64,000 nucleotides of DNA from Saprospiraceae bacterium (GTDB taxonomy: Bacteria > Bacteroidota > Bacteroidia > Chitinophagales > Saprospiraceae). The translations under genes and the position numbers were made by a program. Shown in pieces: positions 26,415 through 35,333 of this stretch (its first letter is position 1; the number at the start of each line of letters is the position of its first letter). Location: positions 1-64,000 of the forward strand of contig JABWBR010000007.1 in NCBI GenBank assembly GCA_013360405.1, read 5' to 3'. Under the pieces are notes generated by a model, which was given only the letters and a program-made list of their open reading frames with translations, was not told the origin of the DNA and made no database searches.

Positions 26415-29402
26415 TCAAGACTTCCAGCTATTAATAAGAGACAACAACGCATTTACAATTCTCGCGTTTTGGGTGCTATATTCCGAATAATTTAACAGGC
26501 CGATTCTGTTATCGCGTTTCAATGAATTGAACTGTGCTTCGAGGAGAATAAGGTCATTGTTTAGGTAGTCATCTGAAGCTGATTGTCGCAATAACTCAAT
26601 CGCATCCTCAATTCGGTTTTCCGCCACTAATTTCATTAAGCGGTCTTTATCTGGTTTTTGGGGCTCCACAGCATCAGTTACTCCTTTATTTTTTTGGGCA
26701 TCCAGAAATCTCTCGGCAATTAATCCCATATCGCCGGCACTTGCCTGCTCGAGGTACAAAATCACATCTTTTATACTAATATCAACTACCCCGGGGACGG
26801 CGATATCTCTCATAGCGAGGCGATACTTATTAAACATCTTCTGTTCAAGGGATTGCATATCGGGGCAGACTGCCTGTATTTGAGCATACAATTCGCGAAA
26901 GTCTGTTTTATTTAAAAAACCAGCGATTAAATCTCCAAATAATTCGAGTAAGCGTTTCGGGCTATTGTCAAAATCCTGCTTGACAAATACTTCGCTTGCT
27001 TTGTAGGGCTGCGGAAGGGCGTTTATCAGTGGAGTAATTTGTTTAGCAACAGGCGAATCAACGCTTTGCAGCAAGTAAACAATATGTTTTGCGACAGGTA
27101 ATAAATAGTTTGCGTCTTTAGTCAAGCCGGTTCTTTTGGCATTTCGCATGCGGGCAATGATGTACTCCACGCTATCGCCCAGGGTTTCCATTCCTCCGGA
27201 GCCGAAGCTATACAGCCGGAGCGTTTCCAGTGCGGAATCAAAATCCAGGCTGTATTCGTCTAACTGAGATAGAAGCAACACAAAAGGCAATTCTCCTTCA
27301 TGATATTGGGCTGCATTATCCAGTATTGTCTTTACCTTTTCAAATTCAGCCAGTCTCAAGTGCAACCTGGCTTCATAGAGAAATAAAGAGGAAGTGCCGA
27401 TTCGATCTTGGCGAAGGTCGAGCATCTGTTTTTGGTGACGCAAACCGCTTTCATCGCCATTCTCAAAAACGTTAGTGATTTGGGTAATCATATATATTTC
27501 CCACTCGGGGAGCATTGCCTTTTTTATCACGTCGTCGCTAACAGTGATCCCCATAAAGGAAGCCAGACGTATATGGGCGTCAAGGGGTAGTTCCGTCAAT
27601 GCATTTTCGAGATAGGGGCGCATTTCAAGCTGGTACGCAGTATCGATGATATCGTCAGGATCGCCGCGTTTCAAGCGGTGATACAGGCACTCTGCTTTAT
27701 CGGCAGGCGCCGGTTTGTTATCATAGTAAGCGACCGCCAGATCGTGGATTAGCAGGGCTTTATCTCCATATTCTTTAATAATCAAACTGTACAAAGCTAT
27801 TCGCAGGTCTCTACGAAATACCAAGGCGTTATTTTCATACGTAAGCAGAAAAGACTCTTCTTGCAGGGCTTTGAATATCTCATCAGCTTTCTGCGAAGAT
27901 ATATCGCCCAATCCACAGGGAACCGCGAGGATATGTCGTATTACTTCGGGAGTGATATTGCGCACCAATAAACCGGGGAAGGCAATTTTTCCGACTTCTT
28001 CAGTTTTGGTATGGATAAGATTGCGGCGTACTAATTGTTCCTGTATTCTTTCTTTATCTATACCTTCAAATAATTTTTCAAAATCGGGTTTTTCCTCACG
28101 GCCGGGCCTAAAATTCTTAAGTACATAATTTGCCGCTAGCTTTAAAGAAAGGGGATTCCCACCTAATCGCCCAATCATTTTTTCACGCAGTTCTTTGTCT
28201 TCAATACCTTTCGAGGCCAAAAACCCATTTGCCGCTTCCGTGTCAAATTCACCAAGTGTGAAACGTTTAACATTCAAATAAGTACTGACCAGATCGTCTC
28301 GTCCGACAAGTATAAACCGGATACCCGGAATGAATGCCGCAATTTCTTCAAAAAAATTGAATAGATTATCCAATTCGGAATAGGTGGCGCGAGACTGGGC
28401 TTCCTCAAACGAGTCAAGGATAACTAATACAGGATTGTTCAGATAACTGAGTTCCGATTGGTATCGGTTTAAATAAATTCTCGAAACGGAATCATAAAAC
28501 ACACCCCTCGTACCGCTCGATGATTTGGTAATAGGTCCTTTCGGTTTTTCCAAATAGGTATTGATATCTTTTCTTATACCTGAAAAAATAGAAGAAATCT
28601 CCGGTTTAGGGAATTGAATTGCCAATTGCCGCAGTCCTTCAGATGCAAGGCTAAGGGGTTCTGAAATAGAATAGCCCGGCTTGTCGAAATCAATATATAC
28701 AAAAGGCATCCGCCCTTCTCTGTCGTGTTCGTAGAGATTGAGGATGAATTTTGAAATTACCGCCGATTTCCCTATGCCGCCGATACCGGAAACGAGTAGC
28801 GGGGCTGGAGGGGTGACACTTTTTGTATTAACATAGTTATTGATATATGCCAATACATCCTTTCGCCCCTGAAAGTCGCTAGTGATCAATCGCAACGGGT
28901 AGAGTAGTTCCTCCCGTTTGATAAAATATAATATTTCATTTTTATTGGGGGTCTCAATACCTGTTCCATCCAGCCAATCAGCTATTTTAAAAACAATAGA
29001 CAGCTCATCGACGTTCAGCCGACTGAGTTCAGGCGCTGTTCCATTGATATATGCAAACAACATTTTCTCCAACGGATATTCCGCATCGGCTTTTGCCAGG
29101 TTAGTCAATTTCTTGATTTTTCGGTTCTCAAAAAGCCATTTTAGTACTGCTTTTCGATCTCCATCTTTTAAAGTGAAATGGGCTGGCAAATGCGCCTCCG
29201 TACAATGATTCAGTAAAAACGCTTCATCTTTTGCCGAAAGAATATAGCCTTCAAAATATCGCCTAAGTCGTTCTTTAAATCCTGGCAAATCAAACTGAAA
29301 CAACAAAGCCGCAAGTTGAAAATACGGTAGCGTCGTAATTTCAGGTTCTACTCTTTCCAGGCTAGCCCGCAGCATTTCAAGCGTGACTTTTTTCTTTTCC
29401 AT
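26415..29402 (-). CDS. STAND-type NTPase with C-terminal helical repeats
   Basis: This large 995-aa signal-transduction ATPase has four regions: an N-terminal helical region (1-175) with no family I can name; an NTPase core with Walker A GIGGIGKS at 206-213, Walker B PVLVILDSFEEA (Asp330), the arginine segment ILVGRDD near 365, and GGNPLSL (414-420), the STAND winged-helix hallmark; then about 500 residues of helical-repeat, TPR-like sequence. STAND proteins bind a trigger through the repeats, then oligomerise. This is the last of four tightly spaced genes, with 1 nt between its start and the preceding stop. The trigger is unknown. Confidence 0.8.
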   Translation of the reverse strand: MEKKKVTLEMLRASLERVEPEITTLPYFQLAALLFQFDLPGFKERLRRYFEGYILSAKDEAFLLNHCTEAHLPAHFTLKDGDRKAVLKWLFENRKIKKLTNLAKADAEYPLEKMLFAYINGTAPELSRLNVDELSIVFKIADWLDGTGIETPNKNEILYFIKREELLYPLRLITSDFQGRKDVLAYINNYVNTKSVTPPAPLLVSGIGGIGKSAVISKFILNLYEHDREGRMPFVYIDFDKPGYSISEPLSLASEGLRQLAIQFPKPEISSIFSGIRKDINTYLEKPKGPITKSSSGTRGVFYDSVSRIYLNRYQSELSYLNNPVLVILDSFEEAQSRATYSELDNLFNFFEEIAAFIPGIRFILVGRDDLVSTYLNVKRFTLGEFDTEAANGFLASKGIEDKELREKMIGRLGGNPLSLKLAANYVLKNFRPGREEKPDFEKLFEGIDKERIQEQLVRRNLIHTKTEEVGKIAFPGLLVRNITPEVIRHILAVPCGLGDISSQKADEIFKALQEESFLLTYENNALVFRRDLRIALYSLIIKEYGDKALLIHDLAVAYYDNKPAPADKAECLYHRLKRGDPDDIIDTAYQLEMRPYLENALTELPLDAHIRLASFMGITVSDDVIKKAMLPEWEIYMITQITNVFENGDESGLRHQKQMLDLRQDRIGTSSLFLYEARLHLRLAEFEKVKTILDNAAQYHEGELPFVLLLSQLDEYSLDFDSALETLRLYSFGSGGMETLGDSVEYIIARMRNAKRTGLTKDANYLLPVAKHIVYLLQSVDSPVAKQITPLINALPQPYKASEVFVKQDFDNSPKRLLELFGDLIAGFLNKTDFRELYAQIQAVCPDMQSLEQKMFNKYRLAMRDIAVPGVVDISIKDVILYLEQASAGDMGLIAERFLDAQKNKGVTDAVEPQKPDKDRLMKLVAENRIEDAIELLRQSASDDYLNNDLILLEAQFNSLKRDNRIGLLNYSEYSTQNARIVNALLSLINSWKS

Positions 29403-29403
29403 A

Positions 29404-30591
29404 TCAGTCGGCTTCTTCTATCTTTTCTCTGAAATCAGTCAACCAGGTTTGAAGCGCCCTTCCGATAATCGTGACGTTGGATTGTTCTTCATTAGTAAAT
29501 AATTCCGGAATATTAAAAGGGTGCTTGTTTCTTATCTCGGTCATTAAATCATCAGCAGATACTTCCATTTCATATTCCTCTGATAATTCATCATGCAAAG
29601 CATTGATGAAATCTGTCAATTGCGTATCGCTAAAAGAGCCGACTTTCACGATTTTGGCGGCTTGAACAGCTTCAAATCCCAGTTTTTCCAATTCTTCCTC
29701 GTTGTTAAATCCGGATAACACCATGTAATAATTTTTTATTGGGCCATAAAGCAATCCCCTTACAAAATCACGGATAAAATCAGAGACATCTCCTGCATAA
29801 GGGTTATTGAATTGGTCAAAAAAGAACATGTATATATCAGTCGATTTGGAAATAAAACTCCAAAGCAGGCTTTTGAGTTCCGTATATTTAAAGTCAGCTT
29901 CCTTGGCATCTGTTTTCAAATCTAATTGACGATCTTTTCCTAACTCACTGCGAACAAAATCTCTGAATTCCGGTACATTATCCTGGATTTCCTTTCCAAT
30001 ATCAACTAATTTAATTTGACCCTGCACTTTTTTGAAGATTTCAGAAAAATCAATTTTAACAAGCTTGAAAGATTTTGTCATTTCTGCAATATGACTCAGA
30101 TACAAATACGTATATGACTTGCCGGCGCCCTTTTCGCCGTTAATAAACAAGTAGGGGCTCTCCTGTCGGTTAACCAACTTATGGGTGAACTTCTTCAGAT
30201 TTTCCCGATTGATAAATAGTAGTTTATTATTGGAAATAAAATTACAGAAGAACAATTCTTTTTTAAACTTCAGAGCTTCGGTAGCGCTCGTCAAAGCGCC
30301 CCATTCTGACTCAAAAGCATTTTTGAATTGCGCTACAAGTATATTTTTAGCATATTCTTGAAAATAAGGAAAAAGAAATACCTGTATCAGCCCGTTATCA
30401 TTCAGATAATTGAAATAACTATTTCTCGCTTGCTCCAGAGTACAATTAAAAGGAACCTTACTATCGAAATTAAACCCGGTATTATCTTTAACAAAAGTAT
30501 CTACAAATTGTCTCAGGGCTATAACGTCGGCAAAGCTGCTTGCTATTGCCTTATCTAGCTCAGATAATAAGTTTGCGCTTATTTTCGGCAT
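29404..30591 (-). CDS. P-loop ATPase with EAD-like N-terminus
   Basis: This 395-aa protein has Walker A GEKGAGKS at 152-159 and a Walker B-like IYMFFFDQF (Asp259), then a sensor-like MVLSGF near 290. The acidic residue usual after the Walker B Asp is Gln, so hydrolysis may be weak or altered. Residues 1-80 are helical and follow the same hydrophobic pattern as the EAD1-like adaptor of the next upstream gene (FVDTFVKD...; YLNDNGLIQVFLFPYF), but this is a by-eye suggestion. It lies between the protease gene (7-nt gap) and the STAND gene (1-nt gap) and probably works with both. Confidence 0.7.
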   Translation of the reverse strand: MPKISANLLSELDKAIASSFADVIALRQFVDTFVKDNTGFNFDSKVPFNCTLEQARNSYFNYLNDNGLIQVFLFPYFQEYAKNILVAQFKNAFESEWGALTSATEALKFKKELFFCNFISNNKLLFINRENLKKFTHKLVNRQESPYLFINGEKGAGKSYTYLYLSHIAEMTKSFKLVKIDFSEIFKKVQGQIKLVDIGKEIQDNVPEFRDFVRSELGKDRQLDLKTDAKEADFKYTELKSLLWSFISKSTDIYMFFFDQFNNPYAGDVSDFIRDFVRGLLYGPIKNYYMVLSGFNNEEELEKLGFEAVQAAKIVKVGSFSDTQLTDFINALHDELSEEYEMEVSADDLMTEIRNKHPFNIPELFTNEEQSNVTIIGRALQTWLTDFREKIEEAD

Positions 30592-30598
30592 AAGCGAT

Positions 30599-31732
30599 TT
30601 AATTAGGAAGTGAGCAATTTTGTTTCTTTAAATCTTCAAGTATTCTATAAACCGGGACACCTTGGTTGTATTGGGGGTTCCATGAAGGGTCGCCCATATT
30701 GTGCAGCGCTACCCATTCGAATTTCTCATTGAAGCAAGGCGAACCCGAAGAACCTTTGAGCGTGTTTACCTGATACCGCACACGCTGCCCGGCAGCATCC
30801 ATCCCATCGACTTTACCAAAGCCGAAAGCGACCTTTTTGGGCGCTTTTTCCGGATGTTGTATAATAAACAAATGGCTGCCATTGAAAAAAGCGGGTCTTT
30901 CAGCAGGCACTTTTATATAACCCCGTTCACTCTCTGTCGTTTTAGGGGCCGGTATTCCACCATAAGCCGGCCCATAAGCTTCTCGATCGATTTCTCGTTC
31001 CAGGCGCACCAGCGCATAATCAAGTTTGTCTATCGGCCAGGGCGTATCAAGACTTGGAGATCCAGTGACGTCCAGCTCTGCATAGGGGCTTGAAGCGATG
31101 ATTTGTCTCTTCGGATCGGGGTGTAGCGCAATGGCATACCCGGGAAAAATTTGCGTTCCGTCAGCAGAGGCATTATAGTCAAACCGGCATATGGCACTTT
31201 TTACCGATTGGGGGCGGGTGATCAGATCTTCAAATACGTGATAATTTGACATTACCCGATCCGGGCCCACCAAAACGCCGGTACCCCATTTCTCCGTATC
31301 GTCTTTCATTGTAATTTCTACGCGGCATATGCATCGTTCCAATTTCGAAATTTGTTGCAGGAATACGGAAACATCGAGAAAAGGCGTCGAATCAAGCAAG
31401 TTCTGCAGGCCTCCGCAGTCAACCAGTTGTTGCTCGCTTTCAGTATAACATTGGGCGCTTATACCCAAATCGAATGCCAGAGACTGAACGGTCTTGTGAT
31501 CGGGAAAATCGGATAAAAAAGCAATTATGAGCTCACCATGCCAGCCTTTCATGGTAAACTGGTTAATAAACTCTAAAAGTTGGGCTTGAAAAACCGCATA
31601 GAGCGTAGTGTAATTAAAAAACTGCTTATTGAGACGTTTTTCCGTAAATTCTTTTATTGAAAACGGGTCGTAATGCTCCATTAAAGCGTCTCGAAGCGCA
31701 ACTTTTTCGGGTCCCGTCAAAAGGCGTATCAT
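30599..31732 (-). CDS. EAD1-like adaptor fused to a trypsin-like serine protease
   Basis: This 377-aa protein carries residues 1-90 resembling effector-associated domain 1 (LTGPEKVALRDALMEHY, FTMKGWHGELIIAFL), a helical adaptor described in bacterial NTP-dependent conflict systems. A trypsin-fold protease follows at about 130-360. The triad is visible: His165 (SNYHVF), Asp238 (KLDYALVRL) and Ser329 (KGSSGSP). There is no signal peptide, so it acts in the cytoplasm, unusual for trypsin-like enzymes outside such systems. It is second in the operon, 17 nt after the first gene. Confidence 0.8.
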   Translation of the reverse strand: MIRLLTGPEKVALRDALMEHYDPFSIKEFTEKRLNKQFFNYTTLYAVFQAQLLEFINQFTMKGWHGELIIAFLSDFPDHKTVQSLAFDLGISAQCYTESEQQLVDCGGLQNLLDSTPFLDVSVFLQQISKLERCICRVEITMKDDTEKWGTGVLVGPDRVMSNYHVFEDLITRPQSVKSAICRFDYNASADGTQIFPGYAIALHPDPKRQIIASSPYAELDVTGSPSLDTPWPIDKLDYALVRLEREIDREAYGPAYGGIPAPKTTESERGYIKVPAERPAFFNGSHLFIIQHPEKAPKKVAFGFGKVDGMDAAGQRVRYQVNTLKGSSGSPCFNEKFEWVALHNMGDPSWNPQYNQGVPVYRILEDLKKQNCSLPN

Positions 31733-31749
31733 CTTTTAGCGTTAGGTTG

Positions 31750-32505
31750 TTAAATATCCAATCTACCAATAAAGGTCGAGGTTGCCGGGCCGAGTTTTTT
31801 CAAAATATCTTTTCTTACAAGAGAGTACATATCGTCATTTAGCGTGCAACGGATAGAATAATAGCTCAACGCAGACTTATCTTTTCCACTTTTAAAAAAT
31901 AATATTTTCTTAATCCCGTCTTGCGATTCCAACATAAAAGCTCCCAGATTCATGGAAACGGCGCCGTTGGTTTCATTGACCAACCCGATTTGAAAATTCC
32001 CTTTATTGAAATTGTGAGAATTAGATTCAAAAATTTTGATTCTTCCGTCGTCCTCACTCAAACTTTTCACAGCATCAAGCGTACTCTTAATGATGGCTAT
32101 ATAATTCTGGCCAACCAGGGTAGCCAGAATATCTATCACTACATTTTCCATTTCAAAAATTGCATTGCTTGAGTCGAAGTCTGCAAAATTTTTCTCTTCG
32201 ACGACCCAACCTATTTGGGTCAATACATGAATATACATATCATACCATTTTCTCACATCTGCCGGATTGGGATACTTCTTATCGGCGGCACGCTGAGCCA
32301 GCAGGGTGGAATTAAGCACATCTTTTCTATTCTGACCGGAGACGGAAGATACGAATGAAACCAGGCTTTTTTGGTTTACATACGCTTCTTCTTCATTATC
32401 CGTCATTTCTTGAAGCCCGCTCACAGATAAGTCCCTGTCCATTAATATTTCAACTGGCGCCAACTCCAGTTGAGATACAAATTTTTTTGGATCGATAGTC
32501 GGCAT
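31750..32505 (-). CDS. Unknown protein, first gene of the EAD/STAND operon
   Basis: I do not recognise this 251-aa soluble protein. It has a helical N-terminal half (residues 1-150, with KSLVSFVSSVSGQNRKDVLN and a segment with VIDILATLVGQNY) and a beta-rich C-terminal half (150-251: GNFQIGLVNETNGAVSMNLGAF, KILFFKSGKD, ALSYYSIRCTLNDDMY). There is no membrane segment or signal peptide. Operon position suggests a dedicated partner, substrate or trigger-sensing component of the downstream protease and ATPases. Confidence 0.65.
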   Translation of the reverse strand: MPTIDPKKFVSQLELAPVEILMDRDLSVSGLQEMTDNEEEAYVNQKSLVSFVSSVSGQNRKDVLNSTLLAQRAADKKYPNPADVRKWYDMYIHVLTQIGWVVEEKNFADFDSSNAIFEMENVVIDILATLVGQNYIAIIKSTLDAVKSLSEDDGRIKIFESNSHNFNKGNFQIGLVNETNGAVSMNLGAFMLESQDGIKKILFFKSGKDKSALSYYSIRCTLNDDMYSLVRKDILKKLGPATSTFIGRLDI

Positions 32506-32552
32506 AGTACTTGGTTTTTAGTAGTTAATGAATTAAAAACGAAAGCAGGTTA

Positions 32553-32582
32553 CTAAATTAGCACTAATAATGAGTTTTCAAA
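32553..32582 (-). promoter_or_regulatory. Candidate promoter of the EAD/STAND operon
   Basis: On the minus strand TTTG (32579-32582) is followed after 18 nt by TAATTTAG (32553-32560), one mismatch from TAnnTTTG. The start codon of the first gene lies 47 nt downstream. The gap 32506-32627 is A/T-rich and holds nothing else. Confidence 0.35.
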
Positions 32583-32627
32583 TAATAAAAGACGCCAAAT
32601 TATTAAGAATATACAATTTTATTTTTT

Positions 32628-34079
32628 CTAATTACTTCCTGCTGCAGGAATGCGAACGATATGGCTGATCATGCCGTCAAAAACGAAAAAATGGAAGGGC
32701 ATCACGCTATACCAATACAAGCGCCCGAGAAGGCCGCGGGGACGAAATGTGGCAATCTGGTGTAATTCGCAGCGCTCTCCTCTTCTTACGAGCTTAAACT
32801 CCAGCCAGGCTTCGCCAGGCACCCGCATTTCAGCATATAGCAACAGCCGTCCTTTTACGCGATCAGCGATTACAACCCGCCAAAAGTCGAGCGCATCGCC
32901 GGGATATATCTTGTCGGGGTTGGTGCGCCCCCGCCGCAACCCCACGCCACCTATAATTCGGTCTAAGAAACCTCGAATCTGCCACAAAAAAGTACCGTAA
33001 TACCAGCCGGTCGGCCCCCCGATATTCCAGACGCGCTCCATGACCTGCTCAATTTTGTCGCTCACGTCGCGCCGTTTAAAATCCCTATAGCATCCAAATC
33101 GGGGAGTCTCCATGTATTCCATCAGGTGGGGGTTGGTGTCGACCGAGCTGAAAGCGTCTTTCCAGCTACTTATGACCATGTGTTGCTCGATACGCAAAAA
33201 AGCCAGTTCTACCGCCTCTTTATAGGTCATTAATTCGATGCCCAGGTCTTCTGCAAGCGTATTGGGCCGGCAAATGACGTTTACTTTCAGGCTACCTATC
33301 AGATTAACCACCAAAGGGTAGGGCGTGGAGGTGATGAGGTATAGCCAATAGGTGGAAAGCCTGGGCGTCATTGCCCAAAACGAGCCTATGTAGCGCCTCA
33401 GTTTTCTTACCTGGGCAAATTGCAGCAGCATCTGCTTGTAGCTCAGTACCTCGGGCCCCCCGATATCGTAATCCTTGCCATAGGTATCCTCGCGCAACAT
33501 GATACCCGCCAGAAATTGCACTACGTTGCGCACGCCGATAGGCTGGCAGAGCGTATTGATCCACCTCGGGGCGATTAACACAGGTATTTTTTCAACCAGG
33601 TCGCGAATGATCTCAAAAGATGCGCTACCCGAGCCCACTATGATACCCGCCCTAAGTACGGTAACGGGTATGGGCCCCGTCCGGAGTATGTTTTCTACGT
33701 TATACCGGCTTAACAGGTGCTGGGATAAATCCTTTTCATTGACGATTGCGCCGAGGTAGATGATTTGGCGGCAGGTTGTGGGGGATACCAGACGGATAAA
33801 ATTGCGGGCGGCCTGCGCTTCCTTTTCTACAAAATCCCCCTTGCCGCTCATGGAATGGATAAGATAAAAAGCCAGGTCGAGTTGTTGGGGCAATACCTGC
33901 CCGTCGGCTGGGGGATGCAGAAAGTCAATTTCGATAATGTGAATCCTGGGATGGGTGTGCTCCGCTTCAAAACGCTTGCGGTTGCGCACCAGGCAGTATA
34001 GCTGGTGGTCTTGTTCGAGCAACACGGACACGAGTCGCTGGCCGATGTAGCCGTTAGCGCCGGTAATAAGAATATTCAT
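32628..34079 (-). CDS. NAD(P)-binding protein with DUF2867 domain
   Basis: This 483-aa protein begins with an atypical-SDR Rossmann domain (ITGANGYIGQRLVSVLL at 4-20, FYLIHSM near 72, VLRAGIIVGSG near 140). The C-terminal half, with WYYGTFLWQIRGFLDRIIGG and GLRRGRT, is DUF2867-type and ends in a short hydrophobic segment near VMPFHFFVFDGM. The same fusion occurs in YbjT-like proteins, whose substrate is unknown. Composition returns to the local average here, so this gene marks the right border of the accessory island. Confidence 0.8.
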   Translation of the reverse strand: MNILITGANGYIGQRLVSVLLEQDHQLYCLVRNRKRFEAEHTHPRIHIIEIDFLHPPADGQVLPQQLDLAFYLIHSMSGKGDFVEKEAQAARNFIRLVSPTTCRQIIYLGAIVNEKDLSQHLLSRYNVENILRTGPIPVTVLRAGIIVGSGSASFEIIRDLVEKIPVLIAPRWINTLCQPIGVRNVVQFLAGIMLREDTYGKDYDIGGPEVLSYKQMLLQFAQVRKLRRYIGSFWAMTPRLSTYWLYLITSTPYPLVVNLIGSLKVNVICRPNTLAEDLGIELMTYKEAVELAFLRIEQHMVISSWKDAFSSVDTNPHLMEYMETPRFGCYRDFKRRDVSDKIEQVMERVWNIGGPTGWYYGTFLWQIRGFLDRIIGGVGLRRGRTNPDKIYPGDALDFWRVVIADRVKGRLLLYAEMRVPGEAWLEFKLVRRGERCELHQIATFRPRGLLGRLYWYSVMPFHFFVFDGMISHIVRIPAAGSN

Positions 34080-34112
34080 ATTACTAAAATAAGCCGCTGG
34101 TTAGGGGTAGGA

Positions 34113-34268
34113 CTATTCCCTGCTTTCCGCATTATCCTGCTGAACAATCTGGTACTCAGGGCGGAGTTCCGAGCTGTCGGCATAACATACTGGCGAAGTG
34201 AGGGGGTGTGATGCTCCCTCATCCGGGCTGTTATTTATCGTTTGTTGTGGCGTAGCTTCTTCATTCAT
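34113..34268 (-). CDS. Possible 51-aa small protein downstream of hemerythrin
   Basis: A minus-strand frame of 51 codons starts 17 nt after the hemerythrin stop codon and fills most of the gap before the DUF2867 gene. The product is acidic and rich in Q, N and S with no clear motif (begins MNEEATPQQT). No strong ribosome site is seen. It may be a real small gene or chance; comparison among relatives would decide. Confidence 0.25.
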   Translation of the reverse strand: MNEEATPQQTINNSPDEGASHPLTSPVCYADSSELRPEYQIVQQDNAESRE

Positions 34269-34285
34269 GGCTCATCCGTTACCAT

Positions 34286-34954
34286 TTACAAAAGAAGTTG
34301 CCGGTTTTCGAGCAGCATCGCATCCAACTCCGTTTTGTCGATGAGCCGGTGGGCCTGCACAAAAACAACATTGTCCTCCCGGAAAATATGCAATTTGAGA
34401 AGTTCTACCAGCGATTTCCCCTGTTCCAGCGCGGCATCCATAACCACGGCGCGCGAAGCGGCGTCGGGTAATCTTGAAGCCAATGCGAAAAAGTTAAAAA
34501 CGACTGCGGCCAATTGCAGCGCCTCGGCGTGGTCGTCCTCGAGCACATCTACGCCCGTGACGGCCTCGGCGCCCCTGCCGTGCTCGCCGCTTTCGAGTAG
34601 CCGCCTGCGCAACAGCGGAAAAAGCGCTTTTTCTTCTTTCCGGTTATGCCCGACTATATGGTTGTCGAAATATTCGAAAAAATCGCGCAGTTGCTTATCG
34701 GCTTCGCGGCTCACGCCATTCTGGCGGACATCGAGTAGTACTGCCTCGAATGCATTCAATACCTCGACGGCAGCCCGATGCTCGTCCATCAACATCTGCA
34801 AATAAGGGTGCATATCGGCGTATTCCACCTTATCCAAATTGGGCGGATTAAAGGCTTCAGGCGGGTCCATCGGCGAAAATTCCTCCTGGGTACTCTCTTT
34901 CTCCACCATCCGCTTGAGCGGGTCCGTTTCGTTCAATTTATTAAAATCGTGCAT
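34286..34954 (-). CDS. Hemerythrin HHE-domain protein
   Basis: This 222-aa protein has a four-helix hemerythrin-like fold from about 50 to 215. Putative di-iron ligands are visible: DEHR near 58, HNRKEE near 103 (with NHIVGHN), DDH near 138 and HIFREDN near 191. The first 45 residues are proline/acid-rich and probably disordered. Proteins of this kind bind O2 or NO or help repair Fe-S clusters under nitrosative stress, consistent with the nearby nitrate and NO genes. It follows the AhpD-like gene by 12 nt. Confidence 0.88.
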   Translation of the reverse strand: MHDFNKLNETDPLKRMVEKESTQEEFSPMDPPEAFNPPNLDKVEYADMHPYLQMLMDEHRAAVEVLNAFEAVLLDVRQNGVSREADKQLRDFFEYFDNHIVGHNRKEEKALFPLLRRRLLESGEHGRGAEAVTGVDVLEDDHAEALQLAAVVFNFFALASRLPDAASRAVVMDAALEQGKSLVELLKLHIFREDNVVFVQAHRLIDKTELDAMLLENRQLLL

Positions 34955-34966
34955 TGAGGGTTAGTT

Positions 34967-35296
34967 TTATTCTTCTTCTTTAAAAATATCGTCAATCCAT
35001 GATAGCAGGGCCATCATGGAAGGGAAACCGAGCGTAGGCAGCGCCAGCAAGGCCACGTGTTGCAATTCCTCCTTGGTGGCGCCTGCTTGTATCGCTTTGC
35101 GCACATGCGAGTGGAAACCGCCCTCCAGCTTGGCGCCGCCGGAGATCGCCACTTTGACCAGGGCGCGGGTTTTTTCGTCTAAAGGCCCAGCCTGGTGCAC
35201 CGCCTCTCCCAGATCGGAATAAGCCTGCCCTATTTGGGGGTACTTTTCCATAAACCGGGTAAAGCGCTTGGGAATTTTATCTTTCGGAGTGGACAT
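34967..35296 (-). CDS. Carboxymuconolactone decarboxylase/AhpD-like protein
   Basis: This 109-aa alpha-helical CMD-family protein contains LDEKTRALVKVAISGGAKLEGGFHSHVRKAIQAGA. Peroxidatic AhpD proteins have CxxC at the place where this one has FHSHV, so a thiol-based antioxidant role is unlikely; the histidines are kept. It is cotranscribed with the hemerythrin gene and probably with the upstream barrel gene (37-nt gap). The catalytic role is unknown. Confidence 0.82.
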   Translation of the reverse strand: MSTPKDKIPKRFTRFMEKYPQIGQAYSDLGEAVHQAGPLDEKTRALVKVAISGGAKLEGGFHSHVRKAIQAGATKEELQHVALLALPTLGFPSMMALLSWIDDIFKEEE

Positions 35297-35333
35297 GTGG
35301 GATATTTTTTTTTGCTGACAAAATTTGTGGCAT

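Noticed and set aside
26283-26495. 70-codon plus-strand frame between the ATPase and STAND genes
   Set aside because: It overlaps the 3' end of the STAND gene and shows no domain or promoter.
26415-32505. Assignment to a named Avs/AVAST defence type
   Set aside because: The STAND core is shared, but the four-gene layout with a separate EAD-protease and second P-loop gene does not match the single-gene or few-gene types I can recall; it cannot be settled without searches.
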